From NCBI GenBank assembly GCA_009760855.2, contig WPIO01000004.1, positions 10,661,501-10,725,500 of the forward strand: 64,000 nt of DNA, read 5' to 3'. The notes under the pieces were generated by a model. It searched no databases, was not told the origin of the DNA, and saw nothing but the letters and a program-made list of their open reading frames with translations. Source of the DNA: Cristatella mucedo (taxonomy: Eukaryota > Bryozoa > Phylactolaemata > Cristatellidae). Made by a program: the position numbers and the translations under genes. The stretch's first letter is position 1. The number at the start of each line of letters is the position of its first letter. Shown piece after piece: positions 40,380 to 50,700 of this stretch.

Positions 40380-40548
40380 TTTTTGTATAGCGACAGAACA
40401 GCCTTGACGGCTACACCACCGCTTGCAACGGCGATAAAGGGTCGCCCACCATAGGATTCAAACCCACGACCTCGGGGCAGAGGTCGTGAAAAGCAACCGC
40501 CTTACCTAGTGAGCCATTGTGGCTCACCAAGCTAGATCCGCTTGCTAC
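40380..40548 (-). mobile_element. tRNA-derived SINE
   Basis: The minus strand reads GTGAGCCACAATGGCTCACT, AGGTAAGGCGGTTGC, GAGGTCGTGGGTTTGAATCC and a CGCTATACAAAAAA tail. This aligns closely with the plus-strand copy at 52600. It is inserted in repeat R copy 2. Confidence 0.88.
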
Positions 40549-40736
40549 GGGTTGGTTGCCTTAGGTGCCCTTGTCGGACCTACTAAGGCAAGGGCTAGCT
40601 TCCCCTGTGCAGAATGAGATTACCATACTTTAGCGTGCATAAGCCTTCCTTTTTTCAAAATTTGGGGTCTAATAATGGAGAGAGGGCTTGTACATGAGAG
40701 GTTACTTTTTTCTTTAGACTAAACAACCTACCTGCT

Positions 40737-41024
40737 TTGAATGCCACCCAACATAGAATAACTGATCGCCAAAATGTGTTCGATAGGCTTGTTTGTCAAC
40801 ACAAATTCAACATTCCACGGACTCGGCAAGCCCTCACAACGGAAAAAAAAGATGATAGTGTCATTCAGATCAATGACTGCATTTCAAATGCAATGGACGG
40901 AACGGAAGATGCCTTATTCTATGAAGAGAGTGACTACGACAATTATGATTTCGGAGTTTCCACCAAATTTCAAGCCTGTGATACGAACGAGGAAGATGAA
41001 GAGGGTTTCATAAAAAAATCCTGA
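40737..41024 (+). other. Unidentified acidic open frame (95 codons)
   Basis: The frame encodes a stretch rich in Asp, Glu and Tyr (around FYEESDYDNYDFGV and NEEDEEGF). After a stop, another frame continues with DAEDSGSDMNDYYKS. The composition differs from the random open frames nearby and could be a decayed transposon N-terminus. No family is recognised. Confidence 0.25.
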
Positions 41025-41344
41025 TGCAGAGGATAGCGGTAGTGACATGAATGATTATTACAAGTCTCGATATCGTTCAGTTCATTCAGTTATTGAATGA
41101 AAAAAGTTTCTCAATAAATGGTTAAAAATTTGAGGGCCTTTGCACCAGTGGGAGTGGCTCATACACGGTAAAATACGTTAATTTATCTGGTGTTGCTATA
41201 GAAATGTATTAATACTATCACTACATGTATAATGATTATTACATCAAAGGGCTGCAGCCAGTTATAATTCCGTGGTTCGCCCACAAGCAGACATTAAAGG
41301 GCCATAACATGACCAAAGCTTGAAAATAAAACCACACAACTAGC

Positions 41345-41487
41345 AAGTTTTAATATAAAAAATAATAATATAATTCATTTGTATAGCTGCTTAAGAGAAC
41401 TAAATCTCTATTCCTGCGCTTTACTGCAAGGATCGAACCTACGACCTCCATCTTCTCCAGCCGCTGTGAAGTGCCTATAAGGAGATT
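41345..41487 (-). mobile_element. SINE with L2-type 3' end
   Basis: The minus strand reads GGAGGTCGTAGGTTCGATCC (B box), then a short spacer, AATAGAGATTTAGTTCTCTT, AGCAGCTATACAAATG and an AT-rich tail. The tRNA-like head is joined to the hairpin found at the end of the L2 LINEs. Confidence 0.75.
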
Positions 41488-41603
41488 TAGTTCTCGTTGG
41501 AATGTCGCAGACAACGAAACAAATTAATAGGAAATTTCCGCCCAGCGTCGCGCAGCCTAGAGTAAACCAAAGCGTGATTCGCCACGCGATCTTCCGCAGC
41601 ACG

Positions 41604-41638
41604 CCGGAAGCTACTGGCCGGAAGCCACTCACCGGAAG
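41604..41638 (+). promoter_or_regulatory. Three CCGGAAG (ETS-type) motifs at 14-bp spacing upstream of RNASEH2B
   Basis: CCGGAAG occurs at 41604-41610, 41618-41624 and 41632-41638, as part of a 14-bp tandem repeat (CCGGAAGCYACT plus two bases). The last one ends 56 bp before the start codon. CCGGAAG is the core bound by ETS/GABP factors at many TATA-less promoters; function here is inferred. Confidence 0.6.
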
Positions 41639-41694
41639 CTCATTCACGGTTGGTCGGCGGGAACCTCGTGCGACGTCATTTCGTCTTGCTCGCC

Positions 41695-41743
41695 ATGGTG
41701 CTGGACTCGTGCGTTGCGCGCCAAAGCGTAATTCTGTTGCCAG
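41695..41743 (+). CDS. RNASEH2B: RNASEH2B exon 1 (residues 1-17)
   Basis: The exon encodes MVLDSCVARQSVILLP plus one base, then CAG|GTGCGT. The start context is CGCCATGG. Joined to exon 2 it gives RQSVILLPESWKG, matching the family N-terminus in length and hydrophobic pattern. A CpG-rich stretch with ETS motifs sits just upstream. Confidence 0.8.
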
Positions 41744-44700
41744 GTGCGTTCTTTGCTTGCTCAGTGTGTGCGCTGAGTGAATCTTTTTAGCGCTATAACT
41801 TGCATTTCTATAGCACAGCGGCTAAGCCCGGATTGGAGCGCCAGAGGGGCGCAGTATCAGGGGGGCGGAGCCCCCTGTATTAAAGTTGGTCTGGGGGCTT
41901 CCCCTGACGCCTACGGCAGGCAAAATTGGCCGAAATGACGCCGAAATGGCCAATGCCATCTGGCCAAGCACCAAGGGGCCAGCCGCTGCGAAAGCGCGGC
42001 CGGTCTAGCCCTCCCTGTGTTAAGATAGTTACAGTTAGTGATAGCTATAGACTTTCTTATCGTGCGTGAGCCCCTTTTTGTTGTGCGGTTCTAACTATTC
42101 CTTCTGAGGAGACGTCTCATCAGCAACCATTACAAATGGTTTAGGGTTACTCATTACCGGCAGAGGTCTAGGAACCGGTATGTCGAGGCTTCCGTTTTTT
42201 TCATTAACCTCGACAGCTGTGAATTCCGGAACACACTTTGGTCACTAATATGGCCATTTCAGCCAAGGTTGTCATTTCAGCCAGAAATGACATTGTTCAT
42301 CGACCATTGCCATGCGAACAATCGTGAAGGCTTGTAGTTAATAATAATAATAGGCGAGTTCGGTACACTAACCGTCAGGCCCGGAACGACAGGCCAACAC
42401 CCGTGGTCTGAAAGTGACTAGGTGGCGAATCTGAGCAGGCAGGCTGACCCTGCCCTGTGCAGGCTGGGCCGTCCAAGCACGGCCTTCCGAGAGCGTGGCG
42501 AACTCCAGCCACTTCGTGATAACCACTCGAAGCACGACCCAGTGCTCGATGCCGTCAATGGACACAACCAGCACCTCGGGGTCGGCCAGAGAGAGGCAGC
42601 AGGAGAGCCGCTTGAGGAGCTTGAGGAATTTACGCGAGTCGTTTTCGTTACATACGACATCTTCATCTGTTACGACGCCTTCATCTGTTACGACGTCTTT
42701 ATCTTTTACTGCTAAGACCAGCAACTGCTACACGAAACCGGCAGAGTGAAATTAGCAGATGTGCATCAACCGGTGGAGGAGCAACTACAGTCAACTTCGG
42801 TTATAAGCAACCCGAAAATCCAGTGTAAAAAGTTAGTTATAACCAAGGTTGCTTATAGGCAATGTTCAAGCCTTATTCTATTCGAAACGTTTTTTATAAC
42901 CGAAGTTCCTTCAAGAAAATTAAACCAACGGCAAACAAATCTGTAGTTTTGCTCTGCGATTCTTCAAAGCAGGTTTCTATCATATCTTCAATAGGGTAAA
43001 AAAACATCACATTCAGTGAAATTCTATTCCAAACATTGACGAACTGTTGCCAGCGAATTCAGGGCGCCCGAATGAGAAATTCCTTGAATCGTGAGCAGAC
43101 GCCAACACCGTAAGTTGAAAAGCAGCCCCACACCATTACACTTCCACCACTGAATTTTACGGTTTTTTGCAGACAACCATTCATGTTGGCTAGGGTGGTC
43201 CAAAAGTGCATATTGGAACCTCCCATTCTTATCATGTACTAAAACAAAAATTTGGTAAGAATTTCAAGCATGTTAAGAGGTTGCACAAGTCATTCCATGT
43301 TTCTGGTTATATCACAAAAAGCGACCTTTAGGTAGATATTTCAAAGTATTTGACTGTTGAATATCAAGAGCAAACAAAATTTATTATTATGTAACTTTAC
43401 ATTGCACTAACTTGATAACAACAAAAGTAAGACTGATATCTCTATCAATTGTAGATATTTTGTGCTTTATGCTTAAAACAATAGTCAATACAGTCGATCT
43501 TCGGTGCTATTACGAATTTATTCGGCTTTTGAAAGTCCCAACAGGAAAGTGCAATTCTTTGAATCTAGAAATCTGTGGTGATATTCATGAACAACCTGCA
43601 GTAATAAGTGTTGTTTTTGCTCTTAATTTCTGTTAGCAATGAGTTGTAATCCTGTATCTATGAGCCGACATGATTTGTTCTGAGGTACCTTAGTTACTGT
43701 TTTCTTTCCATTGCTCTGGTGATAACGTCAGAGATGCATCGCTCAGCTGCAGGATCTCAAAGAACTTTCTGGTATTGGAGGTTATAAATGCACTCAGTGG
43801 CTGGAAGCATTGACGAATTTAGAGTCAAGTCTTGGTAGCAAATGATCTGATCTAGATTGTACACGTTGCAAGTTGTCTGATTTTTTTTACTGAAATCAAT
43901 TTGTGGATCAGCTAAAGCTAAACTGATAGGATTTTGCTCAAATACTACAGATGGCGGTTCAATACTGTAACTGTAGCCTGTCTACCTGCTTGATTTCTGT
44001 ATTCAGACAATTGGCGTAGCAAACGAAGATCATTAAGTGGCGCAGTAACTACACAAGGAGCCTTGAACCATGTTTTAATGTAAATGTCACCGATAAACAG
44101 AAACTGGAAATTCCCTTGTCTTCACCAGGTTTTAGTTTGAACTGAGACCTGAACATCCACATTTTGAATGAATATAGTTCTGGCTATCCAGCATGCCTGG
44201 TGCAAAGCTCCAGTTGCTGTGGAATGCACCACACCATTCCCACGAGTTCCCCCTAAAAAGACGATTGCTTGCTCCAAGAGTTCCTTTTAATAATCTCGGG
44301 GTTGATGGATTTCAATATTTGTCTCAACGAAATACATAATTCGAGCTTTGAAATCAACAGTCTCCACCACATCTGCTGCTGTCTGGAAGTTGCTTTGATC
44401 GATCCGGTTCAAATGTTCCTGGAATCTCTTAAACAAAGGAATATCTGGACCTTAGGTTTTAGCTATTTTCATTATAGAAAAGGTCTTTTCAGCAACAATT
44501 TCCGTAATGTGATGCCTACATTCAAAATGTAAAAGTTCATGGCCAAATGCTCTTGAGAGCTTTTTGTATCAGGCTGCGTGCACCTGTATATTGACCCGTG
44601 TTGCTAGCAGTTCTGTCAAAAGATAAACCTCTTATAATGTCAAGAACATTCCAATCATACATCATACTACAGAGGCCGCCTGTGTTTCTCCTGTGCTGGA

Positions 44701-47700
44701 AATAATTTTTGGAAATCCAAGCAGTTTTGTTTCAACCCGGGATACAATATTAGGGTTCTATCAACCTTCTTCTCCCCAATGATGTCAGGCAACAGCTTTC
44801 CGTCCCTGTGAATAACTAGTGCTGAAGTGGGAGCGAATTTATTTCTCAGATGTCTTGCAAATTCCTCCCGATATTGCATCCTGGCCCGACCGATAGAGCT
44901 ACGACTCAGTGGCAACTCCTGAATGTCATGGCCAAGAGCATCAGCCGTAGCAGCCAGCAGATAAAGAGTTCTTCTGTCTGTTACTTTAGTTGGATCCAAA
45001 GCTGCCACCACATGTTTTGTAATAAAAATGCTATTGATTGGTCTACATGACGATGGTTGCTCTTCCAATTTCTTGCAAACAACTGGCTCTTCCACACTCG
45101 CTGGATCACTTTCATCTGTCTCAGTGCTACTGCATAACAATAATGGAATGATTAGCTGTGTTTTTTTCCTTAAACCTAAGATAAATCATTGAGTAATCAT
45201 TGAAATAAGTTTTGTTCAATCATTGAGCATCACTTAGCCTTCATCATGTATCTGCATCCTGCACTTCTTCCTCAAGGAGGTCGCCAACCATTCCAGAAAG
45301 GGCTCATCTTGGGTAACTTTCATCGTGACCAGTTTCGTTTCGTTGAATATAAGAATAATGATAATAATAATAATACATTTGATATAGTGCCCTCAGAGAA
45401 CTGAATCTCTATCTAGGCACTTTAAATTTTCTGCAAAGGAAGCACGATCGAATGGTTAGTGGCAGCATGTTCAATAAACAATAAGAATAACGCAGCTGTT
45501 GGAGAAGAGAAGCAATGAGCGTCACAGCCCTCTGTACACTCGAGGAGCTCCGGAAGCGGCATATTCGATATCTCTGTGAATTTTTCCTCTGCTGCTTCTC
45601 TTAGGGGGAGTTTGTTCCGTGCTAGTTTAATGGCTGTTATGAGTTTCAGTGTGGCTTCGGTCTATGCCTCATTGGCTCGAGGCAGCTCTTGTTGTTGAAG
45701 TATAGCCCGTCCTGCGATTGTGACTGAGGATCTGATATTGGGCTCCGCCACACGAGCTCTTTCAAGGGTGCATGAGAAGTGAGAGGCCACCAGGACGATT
45801 TCCTTTTTCATGTCACCTTTCGAGTGGTGTCCACATAAACTCCCGTTTGCATTCGGTGTTGGGGGCACCGGCGATCGCGGCAACACATTACTCGACAAGC
45901 ATGCGGCTGTTGATATAATCAAACAGAGTGAGGCCTTCTCCTTGGGGTGAAAAGACACGAGCCATTGAGAAGAAGAATTCTTGGGGGTCGGCCGGTCAGT
46001 TGATGAACTCGCCTGAGACGGCCAAGCGGTTGCCTGTTGATAGACTTCAGCTCTCTTTCGTGGGCCGTGTCTTGGTGCCATGCCTGCTTAAAAACACAAT
46101 GCGACCGGCCCTACCCTTTAAGCCATTCTTTTCCCCTTAAGTTACAGATGCTGTTTACAGACTTAGCTTTCCAAAAATGTTCACACATCAATTCAGATGA
46201 CATTTACAATAGCCAACCCACACAATGTATTTCATAATTTCTTTTAAGAAAACCGGTATTTGATTACTTAGAGAGCACGTGCAATAACTAACTGCTACTG
46301 CCCGTTACGATTGTTTTTCTTAACGTCAATTTGACATTAAAAATATCTGCCAAATCTTGAAGATTGAGAAATTCTGCTGGTATAATAATAACACTTGATA
46401 AAGCGTCCTCAGATAACTCAGTCTATATCTCTAGGAACTTGACATTTGCTGCAAAGGAAGCACAATAAACAACAAGAATAGCATGGTTAGGGGTGACATG
46501 CATAGGGTCAGCATGCAAGTGTGGTTAATGGCAGCATGCAATGGTGTCCCCAGGCATAAGCACATAAATGACGAATCACAGGCACCTACTAAATGATGTT
46601 CTAAAGATAGGCGCATTTTAAATTTCTTTTTAAATGATATCAAGTCAGGGGACGTCATGACACAAGTCGGGAATTAATTAGAGGCTTTGGGAGCATACGA
46701 ACTAAATGCACGGTCTCCGAAGGATTTGAGGTTTGTACGACGTATAGGTAAACAGCTAGATTCCGAAAAGTGGTTGGTACCATGCTTAGTCTTGTGGGGC
46801 AGTAGATTTGATAGGTAGGCTGGAGCCAAAAAATGAAGGGATCTAAGAGTGAGTGACAGAATCTTAAAGTCGATGTGTTGCTTGACTGGTAGCCAGTGTC
46901 GGTCGGCGAGAAGCGGTCTGATGTGGTAACTGCGACGTTCGCGATAGACAAGCCTAGCTGCAGAGTGTTGCACCAGCTGTAAGCGCCTGATTGCACAGGC
47001 CAGTAGGCCAGCAAGCAGTGAGTTACAGAAGTCAAGCCTGGGTGTCACAAATGCACGGATCAACTTGGATGTGGTGTCCTTATCTAAACAAGCCCGAATT
47101 TTAGCAATGTTATGTAGCTGAAAGTAGGCAGACTTGACTGTGGAGCTGATGTCGTCGTCTAACGAAAGGTCACTTTGGAACACGACACCTAGATTTCGAA
47201 CCTAGATTTCGAGTTGATTCATTGGGAGGTATGCTGGCAGAGCCGATTTTGAGCGTTAGCCTTTCCAATTTATGAATCACAATGGGTTTGCCCATAACAA
47301 GTAAGTTGGTTGTATTATCATTCAATTTAAGAAAATTTGCTGCCGTCCATGTGTGGATGTCATGAATACAGGCACAATACAGATTTAAGAGAATTCGAGG
47401 TGCTCGAGGGCTGGGAGGGATCAAAGCAAAGGTACAACTGAGTGTCATCCACATAGAAGTGATAGCCTAGATTGTGCTTGGCATTCACATCGGCAAGAGG
47501 AAGAGTATAAACCGTGAAAAGAACCGGACCAAGCACGGACGCCTGAGGGGCCCCATATTTCAGAGGTTCCTCGGATGATCTTTGTCCACTCACGTCAATA
47601 CTCTGGAATCTCTTGCTGTGATAGGATCTTAACCGTTGCAGAGCAGTGCCAGTAATTCCCTGGCAGAACGAGAGACACTCAAGAACAGGGGTGTCCAACC

Positions 47701-50700
47701 TTTTTGCGTTGGGGGGCCACATTTCAAAAATTTAAAAGGTCCGGGGGGCCACATGTAAATTGGCGTAGTTGACCGCATCAGAAAATAAGATCGTAATTTA
47801 GTATGGCTGTTACTATTATACTTTATAAATAAACTGCAATACAATAGTATTTTTTCGCATAATTATAATTAAAAATAATAAATAATAACAATTTAATCAT
47901 GTGTCCTGGAAAATAATTCGATAATAATGGCCAATCTTTTACTTTTGGATTTTGATTTTAATAACATGAAGACAGAAACTTATAAAACTTACAAAATTAC
48001 ATGACAAGGACTCACATAATATTAATGTCTTCGGATTAATTAAATGCCACAGGTATTCAATGTCTTCTGCACTGCAGGCATCAATGAGATATTTGGCATT
48101 GTTTCTGTTTGCATAAAAAGTCGACATCTGCTGCAACAGTGGATGTGGCAATTCTAAGGATTCCTGATAAATGTTCATCTGTGAGAACGGATCGAGTCTT
48201 TGCTTTCACATTTTTCAGTCTGGAAAAAAGCTGTTCACAGCAATATGTGCTGCCAAAAAGTGCAATATACCTGCGAGCACGTTTGGCTAGGTTAGGAAAA
48301 GACTCTGATGAAACAGAGGTTTTTATTTAATAGCGGGTGGGGTACATGGTCGGCCTAGGTCCTCCGAGACACATGTCGGGTGGGACCAGCACCGCGATCT
48401 GGAGGTGGCCGGACCTCAGGTGTCGCGCGCGCTTGCTGGGGCATCCCGAGCCTGATCGGAGTAGCCCTCCTCACAGGCTCGGCCACGGTCGCGCGCGGCG
48501 CGGGAGGGCGCGCCGCAGTGTACTGAGCGGCTGCTCGTTGGAGGGCGGCGCCGCTGAGCCTTACTGGCTGTGACTGTCTGTCTCTCTCTGGAGCACTCGC
48601 CCGGATGTCACGCTCTACCGAGCCAGCTGGACTCTGGAGGGGAGCTACCACGGGTGGTGTAGTCTCCGGCTAGGGCAGCTCTCCTCCATGCCTTTCCGAT
48701 CCAGAGATAGGTGGGGCGTCCGTCCGGTGCGTTGTGGGCGACGTCTCGTCGTCTCCAGGCGCAGGCGGCTCATGTGACGGCCGCACTACCTCTTGTGGGC
48801 AGTCTGCGGTGCCCACGAATCTCAGCCAGACCCTGGCCGAGCCATTAATGGCGTCCGCTACTCAGAGCTTCCTGAGAAGCCTGCGGTGGCGCTGGCTCAC
48901 CCTGAGGGCTGCCAGGGTCCGCTCGTTCTCAGGGTGCCAGGCACCGAGGGAGCCCACGATGAAGGCGCAGTGCTCCACCTGGCGTCCTCGGACGCGAAGC
49001 TCATCCACCAGCTCAGTGTATTTGAGGAGCTTCCTTTCGGCTGCCACCTCCAGCGCAAGCTCCCCGTTGTCGAACGGTACCGCTACGTCGACCACTACCG
49101 CGTAGGCGCCCGTGTCGATGACAAGGTCCGGGCGATGATGCAGGACCGATTCGAGCTCATGGTGCTGGTCCACTCGGGCGTGTCTCCTCAGTGCCTTGAG
49201 TAGGGCGTGTTGCAATCGCTGTGCGTCCACGGGGCGGACCGCGGCCTCTGCCTCCCAAAAGCTACGGCACGCAGCGAGGTCCCCTGCGTAGAGCATCTGG
49301 ACCGGGTTGAGCACGCTGCGGACTGCTCGCTTCCTGAGCACGCTGCGGACTGCTCGCTTCCTGTTGGAGCGGTACATTCGCTGCAGCTGTGCCGCACCCT
49401 TGGGGTTCCAGCCTCGACCCAGGGGACGGGGAGGTCGTGGAGTGTCCCTCTGAGCCTCGCTCTCACTCTCTCTACGGGCTGTGGGGGAGCACAGCTTCCT
49501 CCTCTGTTCTACCTGACGTCTGCCCAGAATCAGCCATTCGGCCGACATCTGGTCAACGAGGGCGCAGAAGAGGCCCCAGTCCTTCGCCGTGATGGCGTTG
49601 GCAAAGGACTGGGTCCACCGTAGGACAAAAGAGGCCGGGGAGTTCGGGTCCGGGGTCTCTTCCCTGTCTGACAGCTCATCCTCCTCCACCGCCTGTAGCC
49701 TAGGGCTTGGCATTTCGAGGCGGTTTCGCTTCCCTTCTGGCAGGGACTTGACGGCCCCACCTTGCTTGCCCTTGATTTTGGCCTTAGCCGGTTCCTCTTG
49801 GCGAGCCGGCTGGAGGGTCAAGGCAAGGGAGTCCGATGAGCTCTCGTCTATATTTATGGGAGGGGGCGACTCGGGGTCCACCGGCGAGTATTCGGCCAGC
49901 ATCACCCGGGGGGGGGGGCAACCTCGCTGTCCTGTGAGCCGAAGAGGGAGGAGAGCGCCCAGGACGAGAGCCGGACCTCTTCAGGGCTGACTGTCAGCTC
50001 CGGGTCTAGGTGGAGGCTGGCTGTGAAGCCCCGCAGCAGTTCCGACGCCTGTGGGGCCGGGCTTCGGAGGGAGGGGACCTGGGTGTCGACAAGGGGTTGC
50101 GAGAGGGGGTTGATGAGATTAGGAGTGGGGAGAGGGGACGACTGGCGCCGGGGTCTCGATGGGGGCCAACGGGGCAGCCAGGGCCTCAGCGGGGGGGGGG
50201 GGGGGGGGGGACGAATTCAGCTTCCACTGCTTCTGCGAGCCTCGTCAGGATTACTGCTTGTAAAAGGTAACAAGGTCATGCTGATCATAAGCAGTTTTTA
50301 AATTGCTGTCATTATGAATGTCGATTAGTTCGAGTTGAAATTCATCAGTTGCATCAGAGGGATCGATATTAAATGGATTACTAATCAAGTTCATGTCATC
50401 CGCATGTTGTTGGAAATCTAGAGACCTCTCTTCGAATTCATCAACAAGTTTGCTAACAAGAGTGGAGTACTTTATATGAGCCAGCATTTCAGGCGATCTT
50501 TTTGCTAGTGTTGTGAAATGTAACAATTTCTTCTGATCTAAGTGTTTCCGGAAAAGTTTCAGCTTGTGCACAAACGCGGCAACACACTCATACATTTTAT
50601 GGACCAGTTGATCCTTACCTTGGAGTTTGACATTAAGATCTGCAAGATGTTTGGTCATGTCCACCAAAAATGCCAAGTCATTCAGCCACTGCTGGTCATC

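Larger units (their letters stand above)
38140..40612 (+). repeat. 0.8-kb dispersed repeat 'R', copy 2, interrupted by a solo LTR, a second repeat and a SINE
   Basis: R sequence is present at about 38215-38295 (TTAACTACGCGAATTCCCGA, CCGAGTATACAAACC), at 39403-39613, at 40083-40377 and again to 40612. The gaps are filled by the solo LTR 38296-39402, a CT microsatellite plus the repeat at 39687-40075, and a minus-strand SINE at 40380-40548. Confidence 0.8.
48330..50252 (-). mobile_element. R2/NeSL-like non-LTR element with the reverse transcriptase deleted, inserted in the hAT
   Basis: The main minus-strand frame (49905-48862, 347 codons) has an acidic/Pro-rich N-terminus and a pre-RT region WNPKGAAQLQRMYRSNRKRA. 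It then passes directly into the C-terminal restriction-like endonuclease: RPDLVI (258-263), VVVDVAVPF with Asp273, ERKLLKY (290-296), FIVGSLGAWHPENERTLAAL. These are the PD-(D/E)XK-type motifs and the family tail of R2/NeSL-type elements. The whole reverse transcriptase expected between them is absent. The upstream part has a run of 20 G (on plus). After the TGA at 48862 a frameshifted continuation and Pro/Arg-rich frame follow. The 3' end is A-rich (ATTAAATAAAAA). No target duplication was found. Confidence 0.8.

Noticed and set aside
48793-49623. Plus-strand open frames of 120-140 codons opposite the R2-like frame
   Set aside because: They are shadows; the minus strand carries the recognisable endonuclease motifs.
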